This document shows, piece after piece, positions 1 to 4,975 of a stretch of DNA of 5,144 nt. Within the stretch, counting starts at the first letter, position 1. Each line of letters starts with the position of its first letter. The notes beneath the pieces are model-generated. The model saw only the letters and a program-made list of their open reading frames with translations, did not search any database and was not told the DNA's origin. This stretch comes from Planctomycetaceae bacterium. Its GTDB lineage: Bacteria > Planctomycetota > Planctomycetia > Pirellulales > Thermoguttaceae. The DNA lies in NCBI GenBank assembly GCA_031257725.1, contig JAIROD010000539.1:1-5144 (forward strand), in the 5' to 3' direction. Made by a program: the position numbers and the translations under genes.

Positions 1-120
1 ACGGAATCGCAACAACTGCCTATTCTAAAATGGTGAAAATTTCCATGCCCGCATGGTACAATATTTAAACAACTTCGTAACAGTCTATTTTTATTTTCAA
101 CCTATTAATTAATAGTTAAC
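1..120. other. AT-rich intergenic segment, no supported gene
   Basis: No gene can be supported here. Two small symmetric sites are visible: a hairpin CCATG-cccg-CATGG at 43-56 and a perfect 14-bp palindrome CTATTAATTAATAG at 102-115. One plus-strand frame is open from base 3 to a TAA at 66-68, giving 21 residues. It could in principle be the tail of a gene beyond the left edge, but nothing in it is recognisable. Confidence 0.4.
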
Positions 121-124
121 GACG

Positions 125-164
125 GGGTTTACCCCGTGTTGTTGTTGGGTTGTAACTATTCAGT
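125..164 (+). repeat. Composite dispersed repeat, left copy (GC hairpin plus GTAACTATTCAGT)
   Basis: This copy starts with a hairpin ACGGGG-ttta-CCCCGT (122-137), runs through a GTTGTT stretch and ends in GTAACTATTCAGT (152-164). A second copy lies in inverted orientation at 338-383. Bases 125-143 match the reverse complement of 365-383 at 16 of 19 positions, and both copies finish in the same CTATTCAGT end. The distal copy has a few extra bases between the two conserved blocks. The pair looks like two copies of one short mobile or REP-type sequence. Its function is unknown. Confidence 0.6.
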
Positions 165-186
165 TGCGGTCAATGTTCCTTTTTCT

Positions 187-217
187 GTCCCGTTAGGGAC
201 AATCTATTGGTAGAAAA
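187..217 (+). repeat. REP-like palindromic repeat, copy 1
   Basis: A 14-base palindrome-like core GTCCCGTTAGGGAC (187-200) is followed by an oriented tail, AATCTATTGGTAGAAAA (201-217). In the core, GTCCC pairs with GGGAC around GTTA. The bases just upstream, from 172, are also shared with copy 5, so the similarity between those two copies runs for about 46 bases. The conserved tail makes the unit directional, as in REP/BIME-type repeats. No function is known to me. Confidence 0.75.
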
Positions 218-237
218 TGATGTCGATTAAAAACGCA

Positions 238-267
238 CGTCCCGTTAGGGACGAAATATTGGTAGAA
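238..267 (+). repeat. REP-like palindromic repeat, copy 2
   Basis: The core GTCCCGTTAGGGAC (239-252) is followed by the tail GAAATATTGGTAGAA. This copy faces copy 3 (282-311), which is inverted. The two arms match at 28 of 30 positions across a 14-base spacer (268-281). Together they can fold into one long hairpin on either strand, the arrangement called a BIME in enterobacterial REP systems. Confidence 0.8.
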
Positions 268-281
268 TTTGTTATACCGTT

Positions 282-311
282 TTCTACCAAGATGTCGTCC
301 CTAACGGGACG
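282..311 (-). repeat. REP-like palindromic repeat, copy 3 (inverted)
   Basis: This is the minus-strand copy. The tail appears as TTCTACCAA at 282-290 and the core as GTCCCTAACGGGAC at 297-310. It pairs with copy 2 over 30 bases with two mismatches. It is the only plus-strand copy of the family in reverse orientation here, and this inversion is one reason the cluster is not a CRISPR array. Confidence 0.8.
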
Positions 312-337
312 GGAATATTCGGAAATACAACCAAACC

Positions 338-383
338 ACTGAATAGATACGTTGGGTTAAGCCGAACAACGCGGGGCAAGCCC
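338..383 (-). repeat. Composite dispersed repeat, right (inverted) copy
   Basis: This is the inverted counterpart of 125-164. Read on the minus strand it starts with GGGCTTGCCCC, goes through CGTTGTT and ends in a degenerate CTATTCAGT motif (338-346 on the plus strand). The core changes relative to the left copy are compensated within its own small GGGC-TT-GCCC stem. Such compensation would suggest that the hairpin shape matters, but with only two copies this remains a hint. Confidence 0.55.
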
Positions 384-445
384 ACCAAGCCCACGCCGTT
401 GACTTTCGATAAATTCTGAATGATGAGCGATCCGTTTTTTCGGAC

Positions 446-465
446 AACCACGACTGAATAGTTAC
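446..465 (-). repeat. GTAACTATTCAGT-family repeat end
   Basis: The plus strand reads ACTGAATAGTTAC at 453-465, an exact inverted copy of 152-164, and similarity continues inward for several more bases. It forms the right terminus of the candidate element 151-466. A run of seven A residues, 466-472, lies just outside the end. Confidence 0.6.
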
Positions 466-490
466 AAAAAAACTTCTTGACAGACAATAC

Positions 491-518
491 CCCGTTAGGG
501 AAACATGTTGGTCGAAAA
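491..518 (+). repeat. REP-like repeat, copy 4, abutting the oxidoreductase stop codon
   Basis: This is a degenerate copy. It keeps CCCGTTAGGG (491-500), but the outer pairs of the palindrome are lost, and the tail is changed to AAACATGTTGGTCGAAAA. Its last base, 518, is directly next to the stop codon of the minus-strand oxidoreductase gene (519-521). In the mRNA it is therefore the very start of the 3' untranslated region. REP elements at this position can slow 3' exonuclease decay or affect termination. Whether this weakened copy does either is unknown. Confidence 0.55.
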
Positions 519-1775
519 CTAACCAATGATATATGGTGAACGTTTAGGTCTTGCAACGAAACGGTTTGCCTGTTCATCATCGAACACCGTTTTTTCGGCG
601 TCCCATTTTAGCGGTCGGTTTAGTTTATACGTAATGTTGGCGAGTTGACATGCGGTAGCGGTGGCGGCGCCATAAAAAAAGTCTTGGAACGGACGCAACC
701 GGTTACGAACACAGTACGCGAAATCATCCTGAATTTTTCCGGTTCCGCCGCTGTAACGCCGAACATCAACCGCATGAAGCGGTTTAATTTTATCGCGGTC
801 CTGTTGATGCCGAAATTCCCGCTCAGAACCAATTAACGTAATATCGTGTCCGCCTTTGACATGATGAATTTTAATATCGCCGGGATAAACCCATGTTAAA
901 TAATCTTCGGGATTGGCTTCACATTTTGGCGGAAGTATTTCAATGGGTTCCAGGTGGTCAATTCCGAGAGCATACAGAACGCCGCCGAGTTTGTGTGCTC
1001 CCCAATCGGCAAGGAAACCGTTACCGTAATCCCAAAACCGCCGCCAGCCGCCGCCGTAACTGCCGCTACAACGTTCTGCGTTGTACGGAGCCCAGGGTGC
1101 CGGTCCAAGCCAACGATCCCAATCAAAACCGGCAGGAATCTCCTGTTCAGGAAGATAGCAATCCTGTGGAGGACCGCCAACCTGAAGAAATGCCTCCTTC
1201 ACTTCGCCTAACGCTCCGCTTTGCACAATAGGCGCCATGTAACCATAATCTTCCATAACCCGTTGCGAACCACTCGTGCAAACCCGATTGTATTTTCGTG
1301 CCGCCGTAACAATCTGACGGCTTTCCATCGGACAAAGCGTCAATGGTTTTTCACAATAAATATCTTTTCCTGCCTCACAAGCTTCGACAGAGATTTTGGT
1401 ATGCCAATGATCCGGCGTTGCAATAGCAACCACGTCAATATCCGCACGATCCAAAACATCTTCGTAACGGCTGTAGGATTTACAATCGGTGTTACCGTAA
1501 GTTGAATTGACACGGTCTGTTCCGGTTTTCAATCGTTTTTCATAACAGTCGCAAACGGCAACAACCCGAAAATTTTTCCGGTCGCCAAGAAATCCGCCGA
1601 TAATATCACTGCCGCGATTCCCATAACCGATTAACGCCATAACAAGTTGTTCACTTGGCGGAACAACGCCTTCTCTGCCCAAAACGGAGGAAGGAAGAAC
1701 CAACGGTGAAACGGCGGCAGTTGCTGCGGCAGCAAGAAAACCACGACGATTCATTGTAGAAATAGAGGAAAACAT
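519..1775 (-). CDS. Tat-exported Gfo/Idh/MocA family oxidoreductase
   Basis: The product is a 418-residue NAD(P)-dependent sugar- or polyol-type dehydrogenase; the substrate is unknown. I start it at the ATG 1773-1775 because GGAG sits 7 bases upstream. The ATG at 1842-1844 (23 residues longer) and the one at 1752-1754 have no such site. Residues 8-33 form a twin-arginine leader: Asn-Arg-Arg-Gly-Phe-Leu, an alanine-rich hydrophobic stretch, then likely cleavage near Val-Leu-Gly. The mature enzyme would be folded in the cytoplasm and exported. The Rossmann domain has the dinucleotide loop GYGNRG at 50-55. The Cys-Glu-Lys-Pro motif at 141-144 supplies the catalytic lysine K143, and D257 and H261 in DWGAH complete the family's usual Lys/Asp/His set. 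The C-terminal region, roughly 210-418, resembles the bacterial Gfo/Idh/MocA C-terminal domain common in planctomycetes. The Asp that often follows the HHxD pattern is Gly264 here. The gene appears intact and probably monocistronic. Confidence 0.93.
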   Translation of the reverse strand: MFSSISTMNRRGFLAAAATAAVSPLVLPSSVLGREGVVPPSEQLVMALIGYGNRGSDIIGGFLGDRKNFRVVAVCDCYEKRLKTGTDRVNSTYGNTDCKSYSRYEDVLDRADIDVVAIATPDHWHTKISVEACEAGKDIYCEKPLTLCPMESRQIVTAARKYNRVCTSGSQRVMEDYGYMAPIVQSGALGEVKEAFLQVGGPPQDCYLPEQEIPAGFDWDRWLGPAPWAPYNAERCSGSYGGGWRRFWDYGNGFLADWGAHKLGGVLYALGIDHLEPIEILPPKCEANPEDYLTWVYPGDIKIHHVKGGHDITLIGSEREFRHQQDRDKIKPLHAVDVRRYSGGTGKIQDDFAYCVRNRLRPFQDFFYGAATATACQLANITYKLNRPLKWDAEKTVFDDEQANRFVARPKRSPYIIG

Positions 1776-1782
1776 AAAAAAT

Positions 1783-1786
1783 CTCC
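1783..1786 (-). promoter_or_regulatory. Ribosome binding site of the oxidoreductase gene
   Basis: On the minus strand GGAG is followed by seven bases (ATTTTTT) and then ATG at 1775. This site decides the start. Neither the longer reading frame beginning at 1844 nor the ATG at 1754 next to the twin-arginine motif has a purine-rich site at a suitable distance. Confidence 0.75.
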
Positions 1787-1868
1787 ATTCAAAAACTTCA
1801 TTGTAACTACAAAATGAAACCGCAACATATCGGAAACGGTTCATTCCAAACTTAGAAAAACTTCGCCA

Positions 1869-1897
1869 ATTATAACAAGAACCAATTGTTCCGTCAA
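1869..1897 (-). promoter_or_regulatory. Sigma-70-type promoter of the oxidoreductase gene
   Basis: On the minus strand, TTGACG (1892-1897) is separated by exactly 17 bases from TATAAT (1869-1874). That is five of six and six of six matches to the housekeeping consensus at ideal spacing. Transcription would begin near 1862, giving a leader of about 85 bases before the chosen ATG. A start at 1862 would leave only about 17 bases before the upstream ATG at 1844, which also favours the 1775 start. No operator-like symmetry overlaps the promoter. Confidence 0.7.
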
Positions 1898-1982
1898 TAT
1901 GATTCTGAAATGATTGCCAATTATATTCCTAGTGTTCACAGGCTGGTTGTTAAATCAGGTGGATTTGGGGCTGGCAACCGTA

Positions 1983-2014
1983 GGTGAAAACCATTCTCTG
2001 AAAGGGTTTTCACC
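1983..2014. repeat. Hairpin, 10-bp stem
   Basis: GGTGAAAACC (1983-1992) pairs perfectly with GGTTTTCACC (2005-2014) around a 12-base loop. The left arm also takes part in the 1975-1992/2138-2155 inverted repeat, so the two pairings exclude each other. No T-run follows on either strand, so it is not a standard intrinsic terminator. Confidence 0.5.
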
Positions 2015-2048
2015 CATGATATACGTCGGCGTACTCGCCGACATGGGT
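2012..2048. repeat. Two-part GC-rich hairpin
   Basis: An outer stem ACCCATG (2012-2018) with CATGGGT (2042-2048) encloses an inner stem GTCGGCG (2025-2031) with CGCCGAC (2036-2042) and the loop TACT. One base is shared, so one pair must give way. It is the strongest local GC-rich fold in the gap. It overlaps the end of the preceding hairpin by three bases. Confidence 0.5.
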
Positions 2049-2061
2049 ATGTAAAATAGCC

Positions 2062-2081
2062 GTAACTATTCAGTAGCGATC
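2062..2081 (+). repeat. GTAACTATTCAGT-family repeat, isolated copy
   Basis: GTAACTATTCAGT at 2062-2074 is identical to 152-164. The match continues through the next seven bases to 18 of 20 overall. No inverted partner is found nearby, so here it is not the end of a paired element. It shows that the two intergenic regions of this window share a second repeat family besides the GTCCCGTTAGGGAC one. Confidence 0.6.
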
Positions 2082-2117
2082 CTATTTATTTATATCATCA
2101 GTCCAATAATCAAGAGG

Positions 2118-2303
2118 TAGGCAACCGCTCGCCGAAGGGTTTTCACCTACGGTTGCGTTGCCGATAGGCAACAGTAAATCAGATTCGATTGGGTCATTTG
2201 TGTTTCTGACTGGTTTGGAAACTGATTGCTGGCGGGAAACAGGGGCAAGTCGTCTATCGCCGTATTAGTATTTAGTAAAAATGTTTCGGCGAGCGGTTGC
2301 CTA
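2118..2303. repeat. 19-bp perfect inverted repeat enclosing 148 bases
   Basis: TAGGCAACCGCTCGCCGAA at 2118-2136 returns as its exact reverse complement at 2285-2303. Weaker similarity continues inward (TTTT after three changed bases). The left arm lies one base from the right arm of the 1975/2155 pair, so the repeats are tightly interlocked. A minus-strand frame of 67 codons crosses the segment (2147-2350), but it has no ribosome binding site or recognisable family and much of it is repeat sequence. I do not call it a gene. A miniature transposable element of 186 bp is one possible reading. Confidence 0.5.
2157..2172. repeat. Small tetraloop hairpin GTTGCC-gata-GGCAAC
   Basis: A perfect 6-bp stem with a four-base loop directly follows the 18-bp repeat arm. 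Its GGCAAC arm repeats the GGCAAC found at 2120-2125. It belongs to the repeat cluster and has no T-run beside it. Confidence 0.4.
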
Positions 2304-2386
2304 GCATCGAATGACCAATCTACGGAATAATTAAAAATCGTTTTCGGCAATGACCGAAAGAAAAAAATGGAAAATGTTCATTTTTT

Positions 2387-2418
2387 GTCCTGTTAGGGAC
2401 AATATATTGTGTAGAAAA
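2387..2418 (+). repeat. REP-like palindromic repeat, copy 5
   Basis: GTCCTGTTAGGGAC (2387-2400) is the family core with one change. It is followed by the tail AATATATTGTGTAGAAAA. Together with AATGTTCATTTTT just upstream (from 2373), it aligns with 172-217 over about 46 bases with a few substitutions and single-base indels. The shared upstream part suggests that the mobile or copied unit is larger than the palindrome. Confidence 0.7.
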
Positions 2419-2431
2419 CTCTATTCCTTCC

Positions 2432-2555
2432 CACACTTCCGTGTGCAACATAATCAATTTTGAAATTGGCATTTCGGTTGAAATACAATTCACTACGTTT
2501 ATTCAGTCAAAAAAGTTTCAATATCCAAAATTAAATATAGGTTACACACGGAAGT
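2432..2555. repeat. 11-bp inverted repeat around CACACGGAAGT
   Basis: ACTTCCGTGTG at 2435-2445 has its exact reverse complement at 2545-2555. The first arm also forms a small hairpin, CACAC-ttcc-GTGTG, at 2432-2445. The 99 bases between are AT-rich and hold no open frame worth calling. Downstream, 2565-2618 becomes strongly purine-rich on the plus strand, leading into the heptamer array. Confidence 0.4.
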
Positions 2556-2618
2556 TCCTGACAACGAAGAGATTAAGGAGAAAAGAAATGGAGAAAAGAC
2601 ACACGCGGAGAAAAGGTT

Positions 2619-2756
2619 AGGGGTTAATAGGGGTTAAGGATTGGTGATTAAGGATTGGCGGTTAAGGATTGGTGATTAAGGGTTAAGGATTGGTGATTAA
2701 GGATTAAAGATTGGTGATTGAGGATTTGGTGATTTGGGATTAGGGGTTGTGGGGTT
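2619..2756 (+). repeat. Degenerate 7-bp tandem repeat array
   Basis: From 2636 to 2756 the sequence can be read as 17 successive 7-base units, nearly all ending in TT. They are mainly AAGGATT and GGTGATT in alternation, with variants such as AAGGGTT, GGCGGTT, AGGGGTT and two 8-base units. Two further AGGGGTT units precede at 2619-2635, separated by AAT. The alternation gives a 14-base higher-order unit, AAGGATTGGTGATT. A 7-base period cannot be maintained in a reading frame, so the array is non-coding. It lies in the 3' flank of the chemoreceptor gene. Slippage is the likely origin, and copy number may vary between strains. Confidence 0.8.
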
Positions 2757-2789
2757 ATTATCCGCTTTGGCGTACTAACCCCTAATCCC
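2736..2789. repeat. 13-bp inverted repeat beside the chemoreceptor stop codon
   Basis: GGGATTAGGGGTT (2736-2748) is the exact reverse complement of AACCCCTAATCCC (2777-2789), with a 28-base spacer. The first arm is part of the heptamer array and the second is a short inverted stretch of the same sequence, 11 bases past the stop codon of the chemoreceptor gene. In the transcript it could fold into a 13-bp stem. No U-run follows, so a canonical intrinsic terminator is not supported. Transcript 3'-end protection or weak termination is possible. Confidence 0.5.
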
Positions 2790-2800
2790 TAACTCTTAAT

Positions 2801-4849
2801 TCAAGGACGTAATTGGAATTTTGCTACGAGTTGTTGGAGGTTGGTTGCCATACTGCTCATTTCATTGGCAGCACTGGCGGATTCTTCGGCGGCGGCTGAA
2901 TTTTGTTGAGTTACGGAATCGATTTGCTGAAGACCGATGGTAACTTGTCCGACTCCTTGTGCTTGTTCATTGCTTGCGGTGGCAATTCCGGCGATTAAAT
3001 CAGTTGTTTGTTTAATTTGTTTGACAATTGAGTTGAGCATTTCGGAGGTACGCTCGGCAACTTCACCGCCGGTAAGAATTTCTTTACCGCTGGTGGAAAT
3101 CAGGTTGGTTGTTTCTTTTGCCGCTTTGGCACTGCGTGCCGCCAGATTCCGAACTTCTTCGGCAACCACCGCGAAACCTTTACCGTGAACTCCGGCACGG
3201 GCGGCTTCAACCGCTGCATTCAGTGCCAACAGGTTTGTCTGGAACGCAATATCATCGATCACTTTAATAACACGTTGAATTTCATCTGAATTTTTTGTAA
3301 TTCGTTCCATAGCGACGGTCATGTCTTTCATTGCTTGTTGACCGTCTTCTGCGGCACCGGATGCTTTTTGGGCGAGGTCACGGGCTTGACCGGCACTTTT
3401 GGCGTTTGTTTTGGTTTGGCTGCTGATTTCACTCATGGACGCGGTGATTTCCTCCAGTGATGCTGCTGATTCCTGAGCACCGTTGGACAATGTTTGTGCG
3501 GCACTGGAAATTTCACCCACTCCTGTTGAAAGTTGTTTAACACTCTCATGGATTTCGTGTAAAACGTTATTGACTTGTTCGAGCATTTTGCCAAGATTCC
3601 GATTCATTGTATCCAGCGAACTTTTTTCCTCGACGGTAACACGCCAATCACCGGAGGCTAACATATTCGCCATCTCATCGATTTTTTTGTAATCGTTTAA
3701 GACGAGATTGAGACCGCGAACCAGATCGCCGACTTCATCGTTGCGGTTAAGCAGATCCGGTTGGATTTCAATACTCAAATCACCGTCGCCGACAAGCCGT
3801 TTCACCACATTGAGAGCATGAAGCAATCCTGAAGAAATATTCCGGCTTAGTACGGTACTGATAATAATGACAAACAGCAACGCCAAGCCGGAAACACCAA
3901 GAATCATTCCAATAACTTTATTTGTTGTTTTGTCGGTGGAAGTTTGAATTTCTTTTGTTAGGGCGGTAAGTTGCTCGACCATTCTTTCGGTTGTTTGTTC
4001 CATTTTTTCGCTATACTGTGTTCTGCTGACAGCGGACTGTTTTTGAACCTGAGTACATTGAAGTACGGCATCCAGACCTGTTTTCCACTGTTTAATCGTA
4101 CTGATTGCCGTCTCAATCACATCAAGATGTTCTTTTACCAGCGGATTCATTTTGACAGCATCCATTTCTTGCAACAGGTTTTTAATTCCCTCGTTGATTT
4201 CCGTTCGGAATTTTTCTTTAACTTGAATATCTTTTGATTCTTCCAATTGATAAAACCGGCGGCGGGCATCCTGCATTCGCGATGTTGCGAAGTCAAAAAA
4301 ATGCTGTAAATCCACCATTTCTTTGTGATAATATTGTTTTCCGCCTTGTTCGATGGTTGTTTTTTCGATGGACTTACTGATAACGTTGCTGCATTCCTTG
4401 AGACTGCTCACGACAAAACGTCCGGAATCCACGAGAAATTTGAGTGTTTCCGCACGTTTTCGTTCTTCCTGATACCAGATCGTATCACTTTTAACAAATT
4501 CCGCATAAACTTTTTCGACCGTTTCGAGTTCTTCACGGCTTGGCGGTTGTAACAGTTCACGGATATGGTTTGCCATTTCTTTCATTTGTTCGTCATATTT
4601 TTTGCGTTCCTGTTCGTATTTCAAATCGAGAGTAATTTCGGCATTTAATGTTGTTACCATTGCTTTGAGAACAAGATGTCTTATCTGCCGGACACTTACT
4701 TGAAGTTCTTCCGTGCCGACCACTCCTTTCATATTGGTATTGGCGGTTTTCATACCGAGCCACGAAGTTGCAGTAACAAGAAACAATAAAACTAAAATGA
4801 TAATAAAACCGCCGATCAATTTTGTTCCGATTTTATATTTATTTAACAT
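2801..4849 (-). CDS. Methyl-accepting chemotaxis protein, transmembrane receptor
   Basis: This 682-residue chemoreceptor relays an extracytoplasmic signal to the CheA/CheW complex. Membrane segments lie at about 11-30 and 313-335, enclosing a sensor region of about 280 residues. That region is predicted mostly helical, with no PAS/Cache motifs visible; its size suits a helical-bimodular-type domain, a tentative call. A HAMP domain follows (about 336-390, with GDGDLSIEI and NDEVGDL), then a second, diverged HAMP-like stretch (about 391-435, with ASGDWRV). The signalling hairpin tip, about 528-566, includes AFQTNLLALNAAVEAARAG. From the ASLEE motif to AFQTN the spacing equals that of E. coli Tsr as I remember it, placing it in the 36-heptad class. 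Likely methylation sites are E460, E467 and E474 (spaced by sevens) and E656. The C-terminus lacks the CheR-binding pentapeptide. Start: ATG with AGGAG nine bases upstream. No che genes adjoin it and the ligand is unknown. Confidence 0.95.
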   Translation of the reverse strand: MLNKYKIGTKLIGGFIIILVLLFLVTATSWLGMKTANTNMKGVVGTEELQVSVRQIRHLVLKAMVTTLNAEITLDLKYEQERKKYDEQMKEMANHIRELLQPPSREELETVEKVYAEFVKSDTIWYQEERKRAETLKFLVDSGRFVVSSLKECSNVISKSIEKTTIEQGGKQYYHKEMVDLQHFFDFATSRMQDARRRFYQLEESKDIQVKEKFRTEINEGIKNLLQEMDAVKMNPLVKEHLDVIETAISTIKQWKTGLDAVLQCTQVQKQSAVSRTQYSEKMEQTTERMVEQLTALTKEIQTSTDKTTNKVIGMILGVSGLALLFVIIISTVLSRNISSGLLHALNVVKRLVGDGDLSIEIQPDLLNRNDEVGDLVRGLNLVLNDYKKIDEMANMLASGDWRVTVEEKSSLDTMNRNLGKMLEQVNNVLHEIHESVKQLSTGVGEISSAAQTLSNGAQESAASLEEITASMSEISSQTKTNAKSAGQARDLAQKASGAAEDGQQAMKDMTVAMERITKNSDEIQRVIKVIDDIAFQTNLLALNAAVEAARAGVHGKGFAVVAEEVRNLAARSAKAAKETTNLISTSGKEILTGGEVAERTSEMLNSIVKQIKQTTDLIAGIATASNEQAQGVGQVTIGLQQIDSVTQQNSAAAEESASAANEMSSMATNLQQLVAKFQLRP

Positions 4850-4858
4850 ACCGGAAAA

Positions 4859-4863
4859 CTCCT
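4859..4863 (-). promoter_or_regulatory. Ribosome binding site of the chemoreceptor gene
   Basis: On the minus strand AGGAG is followed by nine bases and the ATG at 4847-4849. It supports that start, which also places the first membrane segment at the expected distance from the N-terminus. Confidence 0.7.
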
Positions 4864-4975
4864 GTAACTTAGGAATTATTTTTATACCAATATTTTGGCA
4901 TGACGTATAAACCGACGGGGATGTTTTAAGTGAGTTTTTTCGTTTTTTTTCGGTTTGAGTGACTTGCTATTGGCA

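Larger units (their letters stand above)
151..466. mobile_element. Candidate MITE-like element with 20-bp terminal inverted repeats
   Basis: The left end, 151-170, begins TGTAACTATTCAGT, and the right end, 447-466, is its inverted partner. The first 14 bases match perfectly and 18 of 20 match overall. The 316-bp interior has no credible open reading frame. It carries three copies of the GTCCCGTTAGGGAC repeat, an inner degenerate copy of the terminal motif at 338-350, and a perfect 9-bp tandem duplication CAAGCCCAC at 377-385 and 386-394. These fit a non-autonomous miniature element. No target-site duplication can be seen next to the ends, and the same end motif occurs alone at 2062-2081, so a nest of independently inserted short repeats explains the pattern equally well. 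Confidence 0.45.
1975..2155. repeat. 18-bp perfect inverted repeat flanking hairpins
   Basis: CAACCGTAGGTGAAAACC at 1975-1992 is repeated as its exact reverse complement at 2138-2155. The 145 bases between contain two local hairpins (1983-2014 and 2012-2048) and a dispersed repeat end (2062-2081). There is no supported coding frame. The arms could be ends of a small non-autonomous element or two inverted insertions of one repeat. Confidence 0.6.

Noticed and set aside
3..68. C-terminal tail of a plus-strand gene entering from the left edge
   Set aside because: Only 21 codons are visible, with no recognisable motif. An open frame of this length is expected by chance.
187..311. CRISPR-like array (three similar repeats close together)
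   Set aside because: The third copy is inverted, spacing is unequal (21 and 14 bases between units), and the repeats diverge in their tails. There are no cas genes.
284..580. Minus-strand reading frame of 98 codons over the repeat cluster
   Set aside because: It overlaps the end of the oxidoreductase gene in another frame, contains repeat-derived sequence and has no coding hallmarks.
645..1505. Plus-strand frames antisense to the oxidoreductase gene
   Set aside because: They are shadows of the conserved minus-strand gene, with no ribosome binding sites or family-like sequence.
519..1844. Longer oxidoreductase form starting at 1844
   Set aside because: The extra 23 residues are not signal-like, the start lacks a ribosome binding site, and it would be only about 17 bases from the predicted transcription start. 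The ATG at 1775 has GGAG seven bases away.
2147..2350. Minus-strand reading frame of 67 codons
   Set aside because: It is built largely from inverted-repeat sequence, has no ribosome binding site at its ATG and resembles no family.
2619..2756. Telomere-like (TTTAGGG-type) repeat suggesting a eukaryotic or linear end
   Set aside because: Units are degenerate and mostly AAGGATT/GGTGATT. The array is internal and lies between bacterial genes with bacterial promoters.
2736..2789. Intrinsic terminator for the chemoreceptor gene
   Set aside because: The stem is good, but the loop is 28 bases and no U-run follows in the transcript direction. I list it only as an inverted repeat.
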